Assembly: GCA_049513455.1 (NCBI GenBank)
Contig: JBEKWB010000033.1
Location: 1-42,846, forward strand
Reading direction: 5' to 3'
DNA: 42,846 nucleotides
From: Bog-473 sp049513455
GTDB lineage: Bacteria; Actinomycetota; Acidimicrobiia; Acidimicrobiales; RAAP-2
The position numbers and the translations under genes are program-made. This document shows, piece after piece, positions 32,226-39,499 of the stretch (positions are counted from its first letter, which is position 1; each line of letters starts with the position of its first letter). Below the pieces are notes generated by a model, which was not told where the DNA came from, ran no database searches, and was given only the letters and a program-made list of their open reading frames with translations.

Positions 32226-33164
32226 TCAGACCGGGCGCGCCGCGAGCCCGAGGATCTCGGCCGCCTGATCCGGGGTGGCCACCGGTCGCCCGGCCTCTGC
32301 GCACAGGGCGACGGCCTCGGCGACGAGCTCGGGATTGGTGGGCGTCCGTGGGCCACCGAAGAACTCGAGCCCCAGGTGGAGGTGCCCCCCCGCGTCGAGG
32401 GCGGCACGGGCGACCTCGCTGGCGATGACGTCCCCGCCCACGACCGAGACCGCCCACGGCAGGTCGCTCCCGTCGAGTAGTTCGCGGTAGGCGGCGAGTG
32501 CGGTGACGGTCGGCGGGAGGCCGAACGGCGCGCCCATGAGGCCGCGTTCCGAGGAGAAATAGAGCTTGACCATGGTGCCCTGTGGCAGGCGCCCGGATCG
32601 CCACCAGGCGAGGGTCGTCTGCAGGAACCCCGGTTCATAAATGGCGAGGCTCGGGCCGAGCCCGTGGTTCCGGCAGATGTCGAAGGCATGCCCGATGACG
32701 TCGTACGAGTTGGCGTACACGAATCCGCCGGCCGGGACCCCGTCGGCGTCGACGCCGCCGAGGTTCACCGAGCCGGGGTCGACGATCCCGATACGCAGGA
32801 GCCCGCTCTCCGCCAGCCGGCCGAGGTGCTCGTAGCTGATGGAGGTGCCGTAGCGGACCGTGGGGTAGACCAGCGCGTCGGGGCGCGCCGCCAGAATCGG
32901 GCGCCACCCCTCCAGGTAGCGCGCCACGGTCTCGTCCTCGGAGGCGCCGACCAGGTCGATGTGGTTGTGGATGACCGCCGCGCCGGCCGCGAAGCACGCC
33001 AGGGCGTCGGCGGCTATCTCCTCGGGCTCTTTGGGCACGTGAGGATTGGTGTCCTTGGAGGTCTGGCCGTTGATGGCGGCTTCGATGATCACCGGGTCAG
33101 AGGCCATGTCGGGAAGATAGTCGATGCCGCCGGCCGCCGGCGGCTCGTCCCAGCTCCCTTCCAT
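32226..33164 (-). CDS. BKACE (beta-keto acid cleavage enzyme, DUF849) family protein
   Basis: Up to 312 residues with the Zn-dependent TIM-barrel of the BKACE/Kce family, which condenses a beta-keto acid with acetyl-CoA to give acetoacetate and a new acyl-CoA. Signatures are VIIEAAINGQTSK (25-37), AAVIHNHID with the Zn ligands His66 and His68, YPTVRYGTS, and HLHLGLEFFGGP near the C-terminus with the third ligand Glu. Substrate depends on pocket residues and cannot be told. ATG 33164 has AGGGA 8 bases upstream; ATG 33107 would give the more usual N-terminus (MASDPVIIEA). It is transcribed toward the TetR gene and divergent from the second amidohydrolase operon, so the shared region may control both. 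Confidence 0.9.
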   Translation of the reverse strand: MEGSWDEPPAAGGIDYLPDMASDPVIIEAAINGQTSKDTNPHVPKEPEEIAADALACFAAGAAVIHNHIDLVGASEDETVARYLEGWRPILAARPDALVYPTVRYGTSISYEHLGRLAESGLLRIGIVDPGSVNLGGVDADGVPAGGFVYANSYDVIGHAFDICRNHGLGPSLAIYEPGFLQTTLAWWRSGRLPQGTMVKLYFSSERGLMGAPFGLPPTVTALAAYRELLDGSDLPWAVSVVGGDVIASEVARAALDAGGHLHLGLEFFGGPRTPTNPELVAEAVALCAEAGRPVATPDQAAEILGLAARPV

Positions 33165-33178
33165 CAGGGAGTTCCCTG
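33165..33178. repeat. short inverted repeat at the BKACE start
   Basis: CAGGGA-GT-TCCCTG is a perfect 6-bp inverted repeat directly upstream of ATG 33164 and includes the likely ribosome binding site (AGGGA on the minus strand). It could bind a repressor or fold over the site; it may also be chance. Confidence 0.3.
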
Positions 33179-33246
33179 CTCCTTGGGGGTCGATTGCCGC
33201 CGCCGGTGCGCTGCGCCCGCGGGGTGCCGCCCCACCGGTTCCCGTC

Positions 33247-33294
33247 TCGACGTAGTGCGTCCCGCTCGCCTAGAATCTAGAATAAGGTTCTAGA
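33247..33294 (+). promoter_or_regulatory. promoter and operator upstream of second amidohydrolase operon
   Basis: The inverted repeat TCTAGA-N7-TCTAGA (33276-33294; inner half-sites TAGAAT and GTTCTA, three bases apart) has the same layout as the one at 26375. CTAGAAT is also directly repeated (33270-33276 and 33277-33283). TCGACG (33247-33252), 18 bases, then TAGAAT (33271-33276) forms a plausible promoter, so the operator would overlap the -10 box and start site. The region also faces the BKACE gene on the other strand. Confidence 0.65.
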
Positions 33295-33329
33295 GAAGTC
33301 TGTTCAGTTACCGTGAAATGAGGGCAGGA

Positions 33330-34568
33330 ATGAAAACCGGCAACGCCACCATCGATCGGGCCAAGGGCCACTACACGATCGTCACCGCCGACAGCCACGC
33401 CGGGGGCAGCCATGCTGCCTACCGGGAGTATCTCGATCCCAAGTATCTCGAGGACTTCGACGCCTGGCGGGCCAAGTACAAGAATCCCTTCAAGGACCTC
33501 GGCGACACCCGGCGCTTTCGCAACTGGGACAACGAGATGCGCAACCGCCAGGAGGAAGAGGACGGCGTGGTCGGCGAGGTCATCTTCCCGAACACGGTGC
33601 CCCCGTTCTTCCCCGGGTTCGTGCTCTTCGCCCCACCTCCCAAGGCCGAGGACTACGAGCACCGGCTGGCCGGGATCCGGGCGCACAACCGCTGGCTGGT
33701 GGACTTCTGCAACGAGTTCCCCGAGCGCCGGGCCGGTATCGGTCAGATCTTCCTCAACGACATCGATGACGCCATTGAGGACGTCCGCTGGATCAAGGAC
33801 CACGGCCTCCGCGGTGGCGTCCTCATCCCCAACGTGCCGCCCGACGTCAAATGGGTCAAGCCGCTCTACGACCCGGCGTACGACCGGCTGTGGCAGGTCA
33901 TCTCGGATCTCGACATGCCCATCAACGTGCACGGGGGCACCGGGGCGCCCGACTACGGCAACTACCCGTTCTCCATGCTCTTCTACATCAACGAGGTGGG
34001 TTGGTACTCCCAGCGTCCGCTCGTCCATTTCATCTTGGGAGGCGTATTCGAGCGCTTTCCCGGCCTCAAGTTCGTCATGACCGAGACCGGTTGTTCGTGG
34101 GTCCCAGGGTTGCTGGCGCAACTCGACACCACGATCGACCAGATCAGGAAGACAGGTCAGACGGGCGAGATCCGCTACGGGGAAAGCGACAAGCTCAACC
34201 ACCTGGCCAGCGAGTACTTCGCCCAGAACGTCTGGATGGGCGTGAGCATGCCGCGCCCCGCCGACGTGGCGGCGAGGGAGAAGATCGGTATCGACCGCTT
34301 CATGTGGGGGAGTGACTACCCGCACGACGAGGGGACGCACCCGTTCACCCGCGAGCATCTGCGGCAGGTCCTGCCGGGCATCGAACCCGGGGAAATGCAG
34401 AAGATCCTCGGCGAGAACTGCGCCAAGCTCTACGACTTCGACCTGCCCAAGCTGGCACCTCTGGCAGTCAAGTTCGGCCCGACCGTCGAGGAGTTGTCCG
34501 TCCCGCTGGACAAGCTCCCCGACCACCCGAACGAAGCGCTGCTGCGTTCCGCCGGAAAAGCGTTCTGA
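33330..34568 (+). CDS. amidohydrolase-2 family protein, long partner (module 2)
   Basis: 412-residue TIM-barrel protein of the same superfamily as the long gene of module 1, though clearly diverged from it. Metal positions are Asp21-x-His23 (TADSHAGG), His201 (NVHGGTG) and Asp329 (WGSDYPHDEG); the decarboxylase-type His is again replaced, as Glu252 in MTETGCSW. ATG 33330 is preferred because GAGGG lies 7 bases upstream; ATG 33318 is in frame. The short partner follows after 12 bases, then an SDR and an enoyl-CoA hydratase. Hydrolase and non-oxidative decarboxylase are both possible for this superfamily. The operon is preceded by the operator repeat shared with module 1. Confidence 0.9.
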   Translation: MKTGNATIDRAKGHYTIVTADSHAGGSHAAYREYLDPKYLEDFDAWRAKYKNPFKDLGDTRRFRNWDNEMRNRQEEEDGVVGEVIFPNTVPPFFPGFVLFAPPPKAEDYEHRLAGIRAHNRWLVDFCNEFPERRAGIGQIFLNDIDDAIEDVRWIKDHGLRGGVLIPNVPPDVKWVKPLYDPAYDRLWQVISDLDMPINVHGGTGAPDYGNYPFSMLFYINEVGWYSQRPLVHFILGGVFERFPGLKFVMTETGCSWVPGLLAQLDTTIDQIRKTGQTGEIRYGESDKLNHLASEYFAQNVWMGVSMPRPADVAAREKIGIDRFMWGSDYPHDEGTHPFTREHLRQVLPGIEPGEMQKILGENCAKLYDFDLPKLAPLAVKFGPTVEELSVPLDKLPDHPNEALLRSAGKAF

Positions 34569-34580
34569 GGGAGAGGGCGG

Positions 34581-35471
34581 ATGGCGATACCAGAGGGCCT
34601 GGGAGCGATCGACCTGATGATCAGCTTCCCGAGCGCCGACGCCCGTGGGCACTACGACAACCTGCGGGCGTTGGCCAAGGACGCCGAGAGCAAGGAGATG
34701 GAGTTTCCGGCCGAGTACATGTTCAAGCAGGTGCCCAACTACCTCCCCGAGGGCGCCGATCCGATTGAGATCACCCTGCAGGAGATGGACTTTTGCGGTG
34801 TGGCCGCCGGGCTCATCGGCAACCCGTACTTCGACGTCGGCCGGCGGGCGCTGAAGGAGCATCCGGACCGGTTCTTCGCCGGGATCGAGATCGATCCGAA
34901 CGACATCACGGGCGCCGTCCGGAAGATCCGCAAGGCCAAGGACGACGCCGACATCAAGGCCGTGACGACGTTCCCCGCCGGTTGCACCCCTCAGGTGCCG
35001 GTGAGTGATCGGCGGTACTACCCGATCTACCAGACCTGCATCGACCTGGACATCCCGATCATCTCCAACGCCGGCATCCCCGGCCCACGCGTGCCGGCCG
35101 CCTGCCAGGACGTCATGCACTTCGACGAGGTCTGTTACGACTTCCCCGAACTTCGCATCATCATGCGCCACGGGGCCGAACCCTGGGAAGCACTGGCGGT
35201 GAAGCTCATGCTCAAGTGGCCGGGGCTGTACTACATGCCGAGCGCATTCGCGCCGAAGTACTACCCCAAGGCCATCATCGACTATGCCAACTCCAGAGGC
35301 AGCGACAAGGTCATGTACGCCGGGTACTACCCGATGGGGCTGAGCCTGCGGCGCATTTTCGAGGAGATGCCCGGGGTTCCCCTCAAGGACCAGGTGTGGC
35401 CGAAATTCCTCCGGAACAACGCCATCGAGGTCCTCAAGCTCGACCTGCCCAAGTTCACGGCCGCCGCCTGA
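34581..35471 (+). CDS. amidohydrolase-2 family protein, short metal-site-degenerate partner (module 2)
   Basis: 296 residues, an evident paralogue of the gene at 27657: both begin GxGAID-x-MI, share AEYMFKQVP, PEL.....RHG.EPW, KLMLKWPGL and AFAP.YYPKA. Metal positions are lost in the same way: Asp11-x-Met13 instead of D-x-H, IPIISNAGIPGP instead of a His-bearing strand, and YAGYYPMG (Tyr249) instead of GSDYPH. His197 in RHGAEPW is kept. Because both copies keep the same degenerate pattern, it is under selection and not decay. A partner subunit for the long protein, 12 bases upstream, is the simplest reading. GAGGGAGAGGG precedes ATG 34581. Confidence 0.85.
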   Translation: MAIPEGLGAIDLMISFPSADARGHYDNLRALAKDAESKEMEFPAEYMFKQVPNYLPEGADPIEITLQEMDFCGVAAGLIGNPYFDVGRRALKEHPDRFFAGIEIDPNDITGAVRKIRKAKDDADIKAVTTFPAGCTPQVPVSDRRYYPIYQTCIDLDIPIISNAGIPGPRVPAACQDVMHFDEVCYDFPELRIIMRHGAEPWEALAVKLMLKWPGLYYMPSAFAPKYYPKAIIDYANSRGSDKVMYAGYYPMGLSLRRIFEEMPGVPLKDQVWPKFLRNNAIEVLKLDLPKFTAAA

Positions 35472-35484
35472 GGGAACGGGCGCC

Positions 35485-36243
35485 ATGCTGATCGACCTGA
35501 AGGACCGCACCGCCCTGGTCACCGGGGCCGGCCGCAGCGTGGGGCGCGGCATCGCCGAGGTGCTGGCGTCGGCCGGCGCGTTCGTCTACGTGAACGACCT
35601 GCATGCCGAGCGGGCGGACGAGGTCGTGGCGGCCATCGAGTCGAACGGGGGGTCGGCCAAAACCCTGGCCTTCGACGTGACCGACCTGGGCGCCGTGGCC
35701 CGTGGCTTCGCCGCGGTCGAGTCGGACGACAGCGCCATCGACATCCTGGTGAACAACGCGGGCATCGCCGAGGGTACGAGGCCGGTTCTCTTCAGCGAAT
35801 CCGGACCGGAAGACTGGCAGCCCACGGTGGATCTGAACCTTTACGGGTCGATGAACCTGATCCGGAATTGCCTGCCGAGCATGATCGAGCGGCGGTTCGG
35901 CCGGATCATCCAGATCTCGTCTGGCGCCGGCACCACCGGCCTCTCCATCGGGGTCAGCGCCTATGGGGCGGCCAAGGCGGCCGCCGAATCGCTGATACGG
36001 CACGTGGCGGTGGAGAACGGCAAGCACGGGATCACCGCCAATGCGCTCGCCCTCGGCCTGATGGCGAACGTGGGGGGAACCGTGAACGAGGGTGTCCTGA
36101 GGCTGCTCAAAGGCGTCCCGGTGGGCCGCCTGGGCGAGCCGGAAGAGGTGGGGCTCGCCGCCGCCTGGCTGGCGTCCGACGGCGGGGGATTCGTCACCGG
36201 ACAGGTCATCCATCTGAACGGCGGTTCGACCTTCGGGCGTTAG
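35485..36243 (+). CDS. short-chain dehydrogenase/reductase (SDR)
   Basis: 252-residue classical SDR with TGAGRSVGRG for the cofactor (residues 14-23), LVNNAGIAEG, ISSGAG with the catalytic Ser, and YGAAK with catalytic Tyr and Lys. Asp after the second strand (VNDLHAER) suggests NAD(H) preference. The C-terminal GQVIHLNGGSTFGR is of the usual type. It starts 13 bases after the short amidohydrolase and its stop is 11 bases before the probable start of the enoyl-CoA hydratase, so it belongs to the second operon, where a 3-hydroxyacyl-CoA dehydrogenase role would fit. That substrate is inferred from neighbours only. Confidence 0.93.
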   Translation: MLIDLKDRTALVTGAGRSVGRGIAEVLASAGAFVYVNDLHAERADEVVAAIESNGGSAKTLAFDVTDLGAVARGFAAVESDDSAIDILVNNAGIAEGTRPVLFSESGPEDWQPTVDLNLYGSMNLIRNCLPSMIERRFGRIIQISSGAGTTGLSIGVSAYGAAKAAAESLIRHVAVENGKHGITANALALGLMANVGGTVNEGVLRLLKGVPVGRLGEPEEVGLAAAWLASDGGGFVTGQVIHLNGGSTFGR

Positions 36244-36254
36244 ACGACGGACCG

Positions 36255-37073
36255 TTGCGGGCGACGTCCGACGGCGGGATCGTCAGCGTCGTGATCGACC
36301 ACCCGCCCACCAACCTGTTGGACGGTGCTCTGCTCGAGGGTCTGCGCAGTCTGCTCGACCAGCTCGAACGGGAGCCCTCGGTGCGGGTCGTCATCTTCCG
36401 GAGCGCCGACCCGGACTTCTTCGTGATGCACGGGGACGTGGAGCTCCTGGTCGGCCTCCACCCGCCCGCGGCGCCGGTGGTGGAGGCCAACCCGGCCGCC
36501 GCCACGTTGCAGCGGATGGCCGTCGCGCCCTTCGTCAGCATCGGCCTGCTCGACGGGGCCGCCCGCGGGGGCGGATGCGAAATGCTGTGTGCCATGGATG
36601 TGCGGTTCGGCACCGAGCGGGCCGTCGTCGGGCAGCCCGAGGTGGCGATGGGCATCCTGCCCGGTGCGGGTGGCGCCGCACGCTGGCCCCGACTGGTCGG
36701 CCGTTCCCGGGCCCTCGACATCCTCCTCACGGGTCGCGACGTCGGGGCAGCCGAGCTCCTGGCGCTGGGTTGGCTGCACGCCGCGGGCCCGCCGGAGCGC
36801 ACAGAGGAGGAGCTGGCGGCGTTCGCGGGGCGGATCGCCCGGATGCCCGCCGCATCGGTGGCCGCCGTTAAGCGCGTGCTCAACGCCTCCCTGGCCGGCA
36901 TCGACGCCGCGTTGGTGGTCGAGAGTGACGAACTGGGCCGCCTTCTGGCGTCGGGCGGGCATCGCGCACCGATGCGCCGGTTCCTCGACGCGGGCGGCCA
37001 GACCCGTGAAGGCGAGACCACGGGGATGGCGGCCACGTTCGACGCCATGCTCGAGCTCCCCGAGGATGCATGA
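36255..37073 (+). CDS. enoyl-CoA hydratase/isomerase family protein
   Basis: 272-residue crotonase-fold protein. CoA and oxyanion segments are SVVIDHPPTNLLDGAL (11-26), FFVMHGDVELL and DGAARGGGCEMLCAMDVRF. The first catalytic Glu is present (E129 in GQPEVAMGILPGAGGAARWPRLVG); the second position, usually Glu, is Asp155. Hydration of an enoyl-CoA is plausible. No ATG or GTG is available at the right place: the frame before 36255 overlaps the SDR gene and has no homology, so TTG 36255, 12 bases after the SDR stop, is the likely start, probably by translational coupling as no ribosome binding site is seen. The start is the weak point, the family is not. Confidence 0.88.
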   Translation: MRATSDGGIVSVVIDHPPTNLLDGALLEGLRSLLDQLEREPSVRVVIFRSADPDFFVMHGDVELLVGLHPPAAPVVEANPAAATLQRMAVAPFVSIGLLDGAARGGGCEMLCAMDVRFGTERAVVGQPEVAMGILPGAGGAARWPRLVGRSRALDILLTGRDVGAAELLALGWLHAAGPPERTEEELAAFAGRIARMPAASVAAVKRVLNASLAGIDAALVVESDELGRLLASGGHRAPMRRFLDAGGQTREGETTGMAATFDAMLELPEDA

Positions 37074-37100
37074 GGCTGACCTAGGATCTTGGACAGGGGG

Positions 37101-37115
37101 CCGAACGATGTTCGG
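37101..37115. promoter_or_regulatory. 15-bp inverted repeat upstream of LLM gene
   Basis: CCGAAC-GAT-GTTCGG is a perfect 6-3-6 inverted repeat in the 108-base gap before the LLM gene at 37182. Its core GAAC-N3-GTTC and spacing match the half-site layout of the operators at 26377 and 33278, though the outer bases differ. A TAGAAC half-site also lies at 37165-37170. Candidate operator for the same or a related regulator. Confidence 0.45.
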
Positions 37116-37181
37116 ATGGCGGCTCTCTCCCAACGCCGCGCCGAGGGATGCTCGCTCCCCGGTGTAGAACGGAGATAAGGA

Positions 37182-38117
37182 ATGACGATGCCAGTACAAC
37201 TGTCGACCGGCCTGCGGACGTTTGCCGCAGAGGATCCCGGAGACTGGTCGTCCCTGGTCGAGTTCGCCCGGGCCGCCGATGAAGCCGGCATCGATCGACT
37301 GGTGCTCTCGGACCACGTCGTGTTCGGGGAGAACCTCGACGCGTACGGCGACCCCGCCAACGGTGGCTCCCGGGGCGGGAAACAGCCGACCGGACCCGAC
37401 GGGGCGTGGCTGGACCCGATCACCACCATCGCCCACCTGACCGCGGTGACCTCCCGGGTCCGCTTTGCCACCAACATCCTGATCGCCGCACTGCGGCGTC
37501 CGGTGGTCCTCGCCAAGGCGGCTGCAACCATCGACGTGCTGTCGAAGGGGCGCCTCGACATCGGCGTCGGCGTCGGGTGGCAACGCGAGGAGTACGAGGC
37601 GGCGGGCCTCTCGTTCGAGGGCCGGGGCCGCCTCCTCAACCACACCATCGAGGTCTGCCAGACCCTCTGGCGGAACGAGACGGCCAACTACGAGAGCGAC
37701 GAGCTCTCGTTCTCCCACATCCATCAGATGCCCAAGCCGACCCAGCCGGGCGGGGTGCCGATCTGGGTCAGCGGCACGGTCAACGGGCGCTCCATGGACC
37801 GGTTGGCTCGGTACGGTTCCGGCTGGATCCCGTGGGGAGACGACGCGGTGGACGTCGCGGGAGGGATCGCCCGCATGCGGGCGGCCGTGGCGGATCGGGA
37901 TCGGGACCCGGGCGACATCGGCGTGGTGGGGACGCTGGTGCCGGTCCGCGACGGCGACAAGAACGTCGACCTGGCCCAGACGATGGCGTCGGTTCCGGCG
38001 TTCCGCCAGGCGGGGGTCACCGACTTTCGCATCAACCTCGCGGCGCCGAGCGGTCAGAGCGCCCTGACGGACTACCTGGGAGAGGTCGTCGCCGCCTTCC
38101 GGTCCGCCAGCGCCTGA
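37182..38117 (+). CDS. luciferase-like (LLM) oxidoreductase, F420-type
   Basis: 311-residue LLM protein of the sub-type known as probable F420-dependent (TIGR03619-like). Characteristic parts are AADEAGIDRLVLSDHVVFGENL (the SDHV motif), SRVRFATNILIAALRRPVVLAKAAATIDVLSKGRLDIGVGVGWQREEYEA and GVPIWVSGTVNGRSMDRLARYGSGWIPWG. It likely oxidises or reduces a carbonyl or alcohol with F420, or acts as a flavin monooxygenase. Two ATGs six bases apart (37182, 37188) both have GGAG/AAGGA upstream. It follows the enoyl-CoA hydratase after 108 bases holding an inverted repeat, so it may have its own promoter. Confidence 0.92.
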   Translation: MTMPVQLSTGLRTFAAEDPGDWSSLVEFARAADEAGIDRLVLSDHVVFGENLDAYGDPANGGSRGGKQPTGPDGAWLDPITTIAHLTAVTSRVRFATNILIAALRRPVVLAKAAATIDVLSKGRLDIGVGVGWQREEYEAAGLSFEGRGRLLNHTIEVCQTLWRNETANYESDELSFSHIHQMPKPTQPGGVPIWVSGTVNGRSMDRLARYGSGWIPWGDDAVDVAGGIARMRAAVADRDRDPGDIGVVGTLVPVRDGDKNVDLAQTMASVPAFRQAGVTDFRINLAAPSGQSALTDYLGEVVAAFRSASA

Positions 38118-38199
38118 GACTCGAGGAGGGACCGCCGCCGTTTCCCGGGCCGGTGCCTAGGTAGATTGACCGCTGCACGCACGCGACGGAGGAGGAGCG

Positions 38200-39480
38200 A
38201 TGGCAGTTATCGAATCGGCATGGGAGAGCCATCCCGGGTATCGCATCGATCTCGTGCCCTACCGTGGCGTTGCGCGCGCCTGGTACGGCGACCTGCTCCT
38301 GGCCGAGAGCACCGCCGCCCTCCGGGTGATCGAGACCGACCACGTCGAACGGCTGTACTTCCCCGAGAGCGATGTGCGGCTGGACCTGTTCACCGCGAAC
38401 GACCATCACACGATCTGCCCGTTCAAGGGTGAGGCCGACTATTGGACCCTGACGGCGGTTGCCCCCGCGGTCGAGGACGTGTTCTGGACGTACCGCGACC
38501 TGTTCGACGAGGTGGCGGGACTGAAGGGCTATCTCGGGGTGTACCACGAGAAGGTCCGTGTCGAGCTCGAGACCCGCTGGCCGGACGACGCCCGCGCCGT
38601 GAGGACCAATCCGTTCCCCGTGTGGGGTGATCAGTCCGATCTGCTCCGGCTGATCGACGCCCAGGAGAGCGGGACGAACCGCTTTGTCGCCCCCGGCTAT
38701 CACGAGCGCTCGCGCAATGTCGTCGAGGGCGGTCAGCTGCTGGCCCAGTCCATCGTGGCGGCATCGAAGGCTCTACCCGGCCAGCGGGTGACCTCGGCCT
38801 TCATCACCTTTCCGAAGGCGGCGTCGTTCGACGACCCCATCGAGCTGGTGGTGGAGCCGCTACGGCGGGGGCGCACGTTCTCGAGCGTTGCCGTCCGGGC
38901 CGAGCAGAACGGGACGCTGGTCAGCCCCAGCCTGATGTTGATGGACTCCGGCGCTCCCGACACGATCCGCGACGCCGCGCCCATGCCGGACGTGCCGGGT
39001 CCCTATGAGTCGGAGCCCTACGACATGTGGGTCACCGGCCGTGATCTGCGCATCGTCGACGGCGCCTACTCGCCCGACCCCGACCGGGTCGGCCCTCCGG
39101 TGATCTACGCCTGGATGCGGTTCCGGGACAACCCCGAGGAGCCGTACCTGCGCAGCGCGCTGATGGCCCAGGCCACGACGCACTGGACCATCGGGGCGGC
39201 CATGCGTCCGCACAAAGGCTTCGGGGAGGCGGATGCCCATGTCACCTTGTCGACGGGCATCATGTCGGTCAGCATCGCCTTTCACGACGACGCACCACTC
39301 GACCAGTGGTTCCTCTACGACAATCCGGCCATCTGGTCCGGGAGGGGATTGGCGCAGGGTGACGGCAGGATCTTCACCCAGAGTGGCACGCTCGTCGCCT
39401 CTTACTCGGTGCAGGCGATGATCCGCGACTTCGTCAAGCCGCCGGAAGCCATGGGGATGGACTCGACCAACGCAATGTGA
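38200..39480 (+). CDS. DUF427 - acyl-CoA thioesterase II (TesB-like) fusion
   Basis: 426 residues with two domains. Residues about 15-120 match DUF427: ARAWYGDLLLAES, VERLYFPESDV, TICPFKGEADYWTL and GYLGVYHEKV. Residues about 145-420 form a double hotdog like TesB: NVVEGGQLLAQSIVAASKAL, SAFITFPKAASFDDPIELVVEPLRRGRTFSSVAVRAEQNG, and a second hotdog ending DGRIFTQSGTLVASYSVQAMIR. In the second hotdog the Asp of the TesB triad (SLDHxxWFH) seems to be Ser (MSVSIAFH), while a Gln near the end (VQAMIR) may be the triad Gln; this is a hand alignment. It should hydrolyse or bind an acyl-CoA. GGAGGAGGAG precedes ATG 38200. It is part of the plus-strand cluster, 19 bases before an SDR gene. Confidence 0.88.
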   Translation: MAVIESAWESHPGYRIDLVPYRGVARAWYGDLLLAESTAALRVIETDHVERLYFPESDVRLDLFTANDHHTICPFKGEADYWTLTAVAPAVEDVFWTYRDLFDEVAGLKGYLGVYHEKVRVELETRWPDDARAVRTNPFPVWGDQSDLLRLIDAQESGTNRFVAPGYHERSRNVVEGGQLLAQSIVAASKALPGQRVTSAFITFPKAASFDDPIELVVEPLRRGRTFSSVAVRAEQNGTLVSPSLMLMDSGAPDTIRDAAPMPDVPGPYESEPYDMWVTGRDLRIVDGAYSPDPDRVGPPVIYAWMRFRDNPEEPYLRSALMAQATTHWTIGAAMRPHKGFGEADAHVTLSTGIMSVSIAFHDDAPLDQWFLYDNPAIWSGRGLAQGDGRIFTQSGTLVASYSVQAMIRDFVKPPEAMGMDSTNAM

Positions 39481-39499
39481 GAGGGCGGGGGGGTCGGAC

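Noticed and set aside
33270..35552. 760-codon minus-strand open frame opposite the second amidohydrolase module
   Set aside because: The plus strand encodes well-conserved amidohydrolase proteins; the antisense frame has no ribosome binding site or motif.
35868..36254. N-terminal extension of the enoyl-CoA hydratase gene back to ATG 35868
   Set aside because: It would overlap the SDR gene by about 375 bases in another frame and reads as low-complexity Arg/Gly sequence; the crotonase pattern begins only after TTG 36255.
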